Shown here: positions 60,320 through 64,000 of the stretch, piece by piece | How the letters are laid out: each line of letters starts with the position of its first letter | Numbering within the stretch: position 1 is the first letter of the stretch | Assembly (NCBI RefSeq): GCF_014637345.1 | Contig: NZ_BMEX01000004.1 | Coordinates: 248,001-312,000 of the forward strand | DNA: 64,000 bases | DNA from: Kroppenstedtia guangzhouensis | GTDB taxonomy: Bacteria > Bacillota > Bacilli > Thermoactinomycetales > DSM-45169 | Reading direction: 5' to 3' | Program-made: the position numbers and the translations under genes | The notes under the pieces: generated by a model | Told to the model about the DNA's origin: nothing | The model's database searches: none | Seen by the model: only the letters and a program-made list of their open reading frames with translations

Positions 60320-62064
60320 TGACTGGTTGGGTACGCGCGGGATCGGTGGCTGAGGTGCAGGAACGTCCCCGGGTGGTGAAAGGAGGGGAAGCGGGAATTG
60401 CGGTCTTTTACCACGAGGGGGAGATTTTTGCCGTGGATAACCGTTGTCCCCACATGGGATTTCCCCTCCACACCGGGAGTCTGTGCGACGGGATTCTCAC
60501 CTGTCATTGGCACCATGCGCGGTTTGATGTGAAGAGCGGGGGAACCTTGGATCCCTGGGCGGATGATGTCCCCACCTATCGGACCCGGGTCAGGGGTGGA
60601 GAGGTTTGGGTGGAGCCGATCCCCCGGCAAAACCGGAGTGTGGAGAAATACCGGATGCGCCTCAGGGAAGGATTGGAGCAGAATATCGGTCTGGTGATCG
60701 CCAAGGCCATCGTCGGGTTGATGGAGGCGGGGGAAGCGCCAGAGGAGATCGCCCGGATCGGAGTGGAGTTCGGCACCCGGCATCGGGCGGGAGGCTGGAG
60801 ATCGGGGCTGACCATCCTGACGGCGATGCTAAATATCCTGCCCCGGTTGGATCATCGGGGACAGATCCTGGCTCTGTACCAAGGGTTGCTTCATGTGGCC
60901 CGGGAGAGTGCCGGGATGGGAACGCGCTTTTTGCTGGATCCTCTTCCCGCGGAGGAAGTGGATCTGGACCGGTTGGCCCGCTGGTACCGTCAGTCGGTGG
61001 AAGTTCGGGATATCCAGGGGGCAGAGCGGGTGTTGTTGACCGCGATTCAGGCCAGGGCGGACGAAAAGCGGTTGGCCGACATGATGCTGGCGGCGGTGAC
61101 TGACCATTTTTACATGGATACGGGTCACGTGTTGGACTTTCACAACAAAGCCTTGGAGATCCTGGAGCGGATCGGTCCGGAATACCGGCCCCAGGTGCTC
61201 ACCTCTTTGCTTCCCCAACTGTCCGGTGCGCAACGGAGTGAAGAGCTACACAACTGGCAATCCCCGGTGGATTTGGTGACTCCCTTGTTGGAAGCTTTCG
61301 ATCGATTGCAGAAGATGAACTTTGGAGAGGAAGAGAATGGGATGGATGAAGGGGCGCTCCTGGAGCTGATGTTGGGGGAGGATCCCGCCCGGACGGTTCA
61401 GGAGATGACGGATGCACTGGAAAAGGGAATGTCGCCGGTCCGGCTGGCCCGGTTGGTTGCCCTGGCCGCTGCCAAGCGCATCGAAGAGTTTCATGTGCAA
61501 AACGATTTCAATGACTGGATTACTGTTCTCCATACCTTCACCCACGCCCACGCTGTTCACCGGAGTCTCGACCGCTCTTTCTCGGTGGAGTTGCTGAGGG
61601 CAGTTTATCACGGGGCGATGAGCGTCTATCTGGACCGATTCCTCAATATCCCCCGGGCCAAGGGGCCCAAGGGTGATCCGGAAGTGAAAGATCGGCCACA
61701 GGATCCGGAGGAGCTGCTCACTCTGTTGAACCAACAGCAACAGGTGGCGGAAGCGGCTGAATGGGTGGCCACCTATCTGGACCGGGGCGGGGAGAAGGGG
61801 CGGCTCTTCAACGTCCTGGGCCATGCCTTGTTGCGTGAGGATGCCGAATTTCATTCTTTTCAGATGGTGGAGGCGGCTTTCTCCGAACATGACAGCTGGG
61901 CACAGGAGAATTCCCCCTTGGCAGCGGAGGCGCAGCGGACGACGCTGTTGGCCACCGTCCGTTATCTGGCCGCCCACGCGCCCACCTCCCGGGAGCTCCC
62001 TCAAATCGCCCGGATCGCTTGGCGATTGCATCGGGGAGAGAAACTGTTTGAAGAAGAATATTGA
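60319..62064 (+). CDS. Rieske [2Fe-2S] protein with large helical C-terminal domain
   Basis: A 581-residue protein. Residues 1-105 form a Rieske domain with CPHMG and CHWHHARFD (C-x-H and C-x2-H ligands). Residues 110-580 are all-helical with no identified family (LVALAAAKRIEEFHVQNDFN and similar). There is no Rieske-oxygenase catalytic iron domain. Electron transfer or redox sensing is a guess. ATG 60319 has AAGGGAG; it overlaps the VOC gene, so the two are co-translated. Confidence 0.75.
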   Translation: MTGWVRAGSVAEVQERPRVVKGGEAGIAVFYHEGEIFAVDNRCPHMGFPLHTGSLCDGILTCHWHHARFDVKSGGTLDPWADDVPTYRTRVRGGEVWVEPIPRQNRSVEKYRMRLREGLEQNIGLVIAKAIVGLMEAGEAPEEIARIGVEFGTRHRAGGWRSGLTILTAMLNILPRLDHRGQILALYQGLLHVARESAGMGTRFLLDPLPAEEVDLDRLARWYRQSVEVRDIQGAERVLLTAIQARADEKRLADMMLAAVTDHFYMDTGHVLDFHNKALEILERIGPEYRPQVLTSLLPQLSGAQRSEELHNWQSPVDLVTPLLEAFDRLQKMNFGEEENGMDEGALLELMLGEDPARTVQEMTDALEKGMSPVRLARLVALAAAKRIEEFHVQNDFNDWITVLHTFTHAHAVHRSLDRSFSVELLRAVYHGAMSVYLDRFLNIPRAKGPKGDPEVKDRPQDPEELLTLLNQQQQVAEAAEWVATYLDRGGEKGRLFNVLGHALLREDAEFHSFQMVEAAFSEHDSWAQENSPLAAEAQRTTLLATVRYLAAHAPTSRELPQIARIAWRLHRGEKLFEEEY

Positions 62065-62071
62065 ACGGGAA

Positions 62072-62221
62072 ATGGGAGTGGGATTTGATGTCAATCTCAG
62101 AGTGATGGAGAAGGGGTGGCCTGCTGAAATTCCTCTTCAAGAAAGGAATTGGGGAATGGCTGATTTTCGGGTGTTGGATCCCGATGGGGATTATTTGCGA
62201 ATCACTTCACCGAAGTATTAA
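62072..62221 (+). pseudogene. C-terminal fragment of a VOC-family protein
   Basis: Forty-nine codons with the VOC C-terminal signature NWGMADFRVLDPDGDYLRI. The N-terminal module is absent, and the preceding bases belong to the Rieske gene. Probably a truncated glyoxalase-like gene. Confidence 0.65.
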
Positions 62222-62245
62222 AAAGGGTTGGATCAGGAGGAATTC

Positions 62246-62542
62246 ATGATGACGGACCGGCACCCCCTTATCCGGGGTCTGCATGCGGTGGTGCTGATTG
62301 TGAAGGATCTGGAGGAGCAGAAGATCGCTCTGTTTGCACAGGGGCACCATCGAGAGGGAACACAACGTCTGGAAGGTGCCGCTAAGGGGATCTCCCATCT
62401 GGAATTTACCATCGATCCCCAAGATGCACAAGCTTGGGACCGGAGATTGAAACAGGCCGGTTTCCACGCCTATCGAAGCAATTATGAAGATGCTGACGGC
62501 AATCTGTTTCACTTTGTGTTTGCAGCGTCCAAGGAGCAGTGA
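62246..62542 (+). CDS. Small VOC-like protein, probably internally shortened
   Basis: A 98-residue protein. Its start (GLHAVVLIVKDLEEQKIALF) and end (FHAYRSNYEDADGNLFHFVF) are VOC-like, but the usual stretch of about 25 residues between the first strand set and GISHLEFTIDPQ is short. AGGAGG precedes the ATG. It may still be folded or be another decaying VOC gene. Confidence 0.6.
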   Translation: MMTDRHPLIRGLHAVVLIVKDLEEQKIALFAQGHHREGTQRLEGAAKGISHLEFTIDPQDAQAWDRRLKQAGFHAYRSNYEDADGNLFHFVFAASKEQ

Positions 62543-62552
62543 AGGAATGGAT

Positions 62553-62579
62553 GGGTGCCTCTTGGGGGCACCCTTTTTT
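62553..62579 (+). terminator. Terminator after the VOC gene
   Basis: GGGTGCC (62553-62559) pairs with GGCACCC (62567-62573), then TTTTTT. Confidence 0.9.
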
Positions 62580-62700
62580 GTGCTATTCTCACTTTATACA
62601 GTTTTGATCTCCAATTTTTTTCGACCGGGTTGTAAGATTTTGATCCCTTCCGGCATCTGAAGAAAGAGACCATGCGACTACCGGACGAGGTGAGGAGTTC

Positions 62701-64000
62701 GTGAACAACGGGGATGGCAAGATCAGCGAGCAAGAGTGGGTGCGACGGGCCCGCGGAGGGGACCGGGAGGCCTTTGGAGAGTTGGTCCGCCTTCACCGGG
62801 CCCGGGCTTTCGGCTGGGCCCGATCCATGGCGGGAGACCCCCATCTGGCGGAGGATGTGGTGCAGGATGCGCTGGTGCGGGCGTTTTTGCAAATGGGATC
62901 TTTGCTGGATGAATCCCGGTTCCTCCCTTGGCTGAAGAGGATTGTCCACAACGAAGTGCGGATGAAATTGCGCCGGGGAGGTCCCCACGGCCGGGAACGC
63001 CCCTTCGGCGGGATGAAGATGAAAGGGGAGTCCCACGGTCCCGATCCCTCCAACCTGGAAGATATTTTGAACTGGCTCAGTCTGCGCCGGGAAAGGGAAG
63101 AGCCGGGCAGTGATCCGGAAGCCCTTTTCCTCAGACGGGAGTTGCTGGAGACGGTCCGATTGGTGCTCCGTTGTCTTAATCGGCGGGAACGGACGATGTT
63201 TGAGGCTTTTTTCTTCCGGCAGCTTTCTCCCGGCGAGATCGCGGAACTGTTATCCATGAGCCGGGGCCATGTGTACACCTCTCTTCACCGGATCAAGGAA
63301 AAGGTGCGTCGCGAAGGTTTCCGGCTGGAAATCCGGCCGTATCTTCAAACAAGGAAGGAGCAAGGACAGATGAGTAAAAAGAAGCTGCATCCCCCGCAAC
63401 CGGGAGGCAGTTGGAATTCCTTTGTGGGTGCGTTGGGGGAGGCCTTGCGCTACACGGAGGGAGAGACATACAGCCTGATCGAGCTGATGGGATACACCGG
63501 GCAAGCCTTCCGGATTCAGGTTCACCCCGGGGATGTGGATGTGGCGGGGCCGACGGCCTATCTCTGGAAGCGGGTGATGGAGCGGGGGCTGTCCGGGATC
63601 GGGGTTCGGATGGGATACTGCGGGCCGGAGATCCCCAGCTATGAACCGCCCTCCGCCTGGGAGACGACGGATGCGCTCCGCCGTATTCACCAAAGTGTGG
63701 ACCGGGGAGTGCCGGTGATCGGGTGGGATCTGTTCATCCCAGAGTTTGGACTGATCTACGGCTATGATGATGAAAAGGAAGAGCTGGACGCGGTGGATCC
63801 CAAAGCCCGGCGGAGTCTTCCCTATGACCGGTTGGGCAGGGGGAAGCTGAAGGAGTTGGCCCTGGTGACCATTGACGGTCGGGAAAGGGTGGAACCGAAA
63901 ACCGCACTCCGGGGAGCCCTGCAGATGGCACTGGAGCATGGGGAAGGGAAAGAGCCCGCCATGCCTGGATACGTGCAGGGGATTGCCGCTTATTCAGCTT
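62701..64000 (+). CDS. ECF-like sigma factor fused to a BtrH-like domain, 3' end outside window
   Basis: One open frame from GTG 62701 to the window edge with no stop, at least 433 residues. Residues 1-215 are a sigma-70 region 2/4 protein (EAFGELVRLHRARAFGWARS, HLAEDVVQDALVRAFLQ, then LNRRERTMFEAFFFRQLSPG and SMSRGHVYTSLHRIKEKV). After a basic linker near 215-230, the C-terminal part (WNSFVGALGEALRYTEGETY, ...DRGVPVIGWDLFIPEFGLIYGY) resembles the BtrH/peptidase C39-like acyltransferase fold as I recall it. ATG 63370 has AAGGAG nine bases upstream, so a separate C-terminal product is also possible. Confidence 0.78.
   Translation, partial: MNNGDGKISEQEWVRRARGGDREAFGELVRLHRARAFGWARSMAGDPHLAEDVVQDALVRAFLQMGSLLDESRFLPWLKRIVHNEVRMKLRRGGPHGRERPFGGMKMKGESHGPDPSNLEDILNWLSLRREREEPGSDPEALFLRRELLETVRLVLRCLNRRERTMFEAFFFRQLSPGEIAELLSMSRGHVYTSLHRIKEKVRREGFRLEIRPYLQTRKEQGQMSKKKLHPPQPGGSWNSFVGALGEALRYTEGETYSLIELMGYTGQAFRIQVHPGDVDVAGPTAYLWKRVMERGLSGIGVRMGYCGPEIPSYEPPSAWETTDALRRIHQSVDRGVPVIGWDLFIPEFGLIYGYDDEKEELDAVDPKARRSLPYDRLGRGKLKELALVTIDGRERVEPKTALRGALQMALEHGEGKEPAMPGYVQGIAAYSA

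Noticed and set aside
1-64000. CRISPR arrays, tRNA or rRNA genes, prophage
   Set aside because: No regular repeat-spacer pattern, no cloverleaf or rRNA signature, and no phage structural genes were noticed by eye.

Overview
This window comes from an endospore-forming Bacillales bacterium with moderate G+C, most likely a Thermoactinomycetaceae-type genus (inference from gene content and codon use). The evidence is a run of sporulation genes (cotJA-cotJB-cotJC, CotF-like proteins, a CotS/YutH-like protein, YjcZ, YhcN/YlaJ, a LytH-like peptidase, a RacA-like protein) and the lytH-lipA-yutC-yutD ... yutE-yutF-yutG-yutH neighbourhood known from Bacillus. No rRNA, tRNA or CRISPR was seen.

Layout. 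0-3.2 kb: the end of a secreted M28 peptidase, an acyltransferase and a PH-domain protein. 3.2-3.9 kb: a decayed gene remnant and the opp promoter. 4-9.7 kb: an oligopeptide ABC transporter in the order oppD-oppF-oppA-oppB-oppC. 9.8 kb: a YjcZ-type peptide. 10.3-20.6 kb: a ten-gene head-to-tail operon behind a strong sigma-A promoter. It encodes a LysW-type amino-group carrier protein, a LysX ligase, a degenerate and a complete DegT-type aminotransferase, a LysY reductase, a single-chain LysZ-LysK fusion, a split transketolase, an MFS exporter and a final ATP-grasp ligase. This is the main discovery. It looks like a carrier-protein-bound route to a non-proteinogenic diamino acid, ligated to a partner and exported, with parallels to the vazabitide-type pathway of Streptomyces but without an NRPS.

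20.6-27.3 kb: a palindromic repeat, an MBL hydrolase, a glutaredoxin, then a divergent unit: lactonase, alcohol dehydrogenase and succinate-semialdehyde dehydrogenase (the blcCBA/attMLK set for gamma-butyrolactone catabolism). The unit has a near-consensus sigma-54 promoter and a divergent PAS-AAA-Fis activator. 27.8-31.2 kb: two tandem sodium:neurotransmitter-symporter genes, each overlapping a 34-40 residue MetS-like peptide gene.

31.2-45.8 kb: the conserved yut/yun-like core (cell wall, lipoate, spore coat, lipid, HAD, MBL, SDR, S66 peptidase). 46-51.3 kb: a GAF histidine kinase and NarL-type response regulator, an NCS2 permease, and an MFS transporter behind a two-terminator leader. 51.4-62.6 kb: a Bacillus-type [4Fe-4S] Fnr regulator, then a decaying accessory zone with TctC/TctA/TctB remnants, a triple-frameshifted MBL gene and VOC fragments, mixed with intact cotJABC, an acyl-CoA-dehydrogenase-like flavoprotein, recQ and a Rieske protein. 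The right edge holds a sigma factor fused in frame to a BtrH-like C-terminal domain that runs off the window.

Small non-autonomous repeats with terminal inverted repeats occur at about 27.4, 39.5, 54.1 and 54.9 kb. One sits inside the cotJ operon and one supplies the stop codon of the flavoprotein gene.
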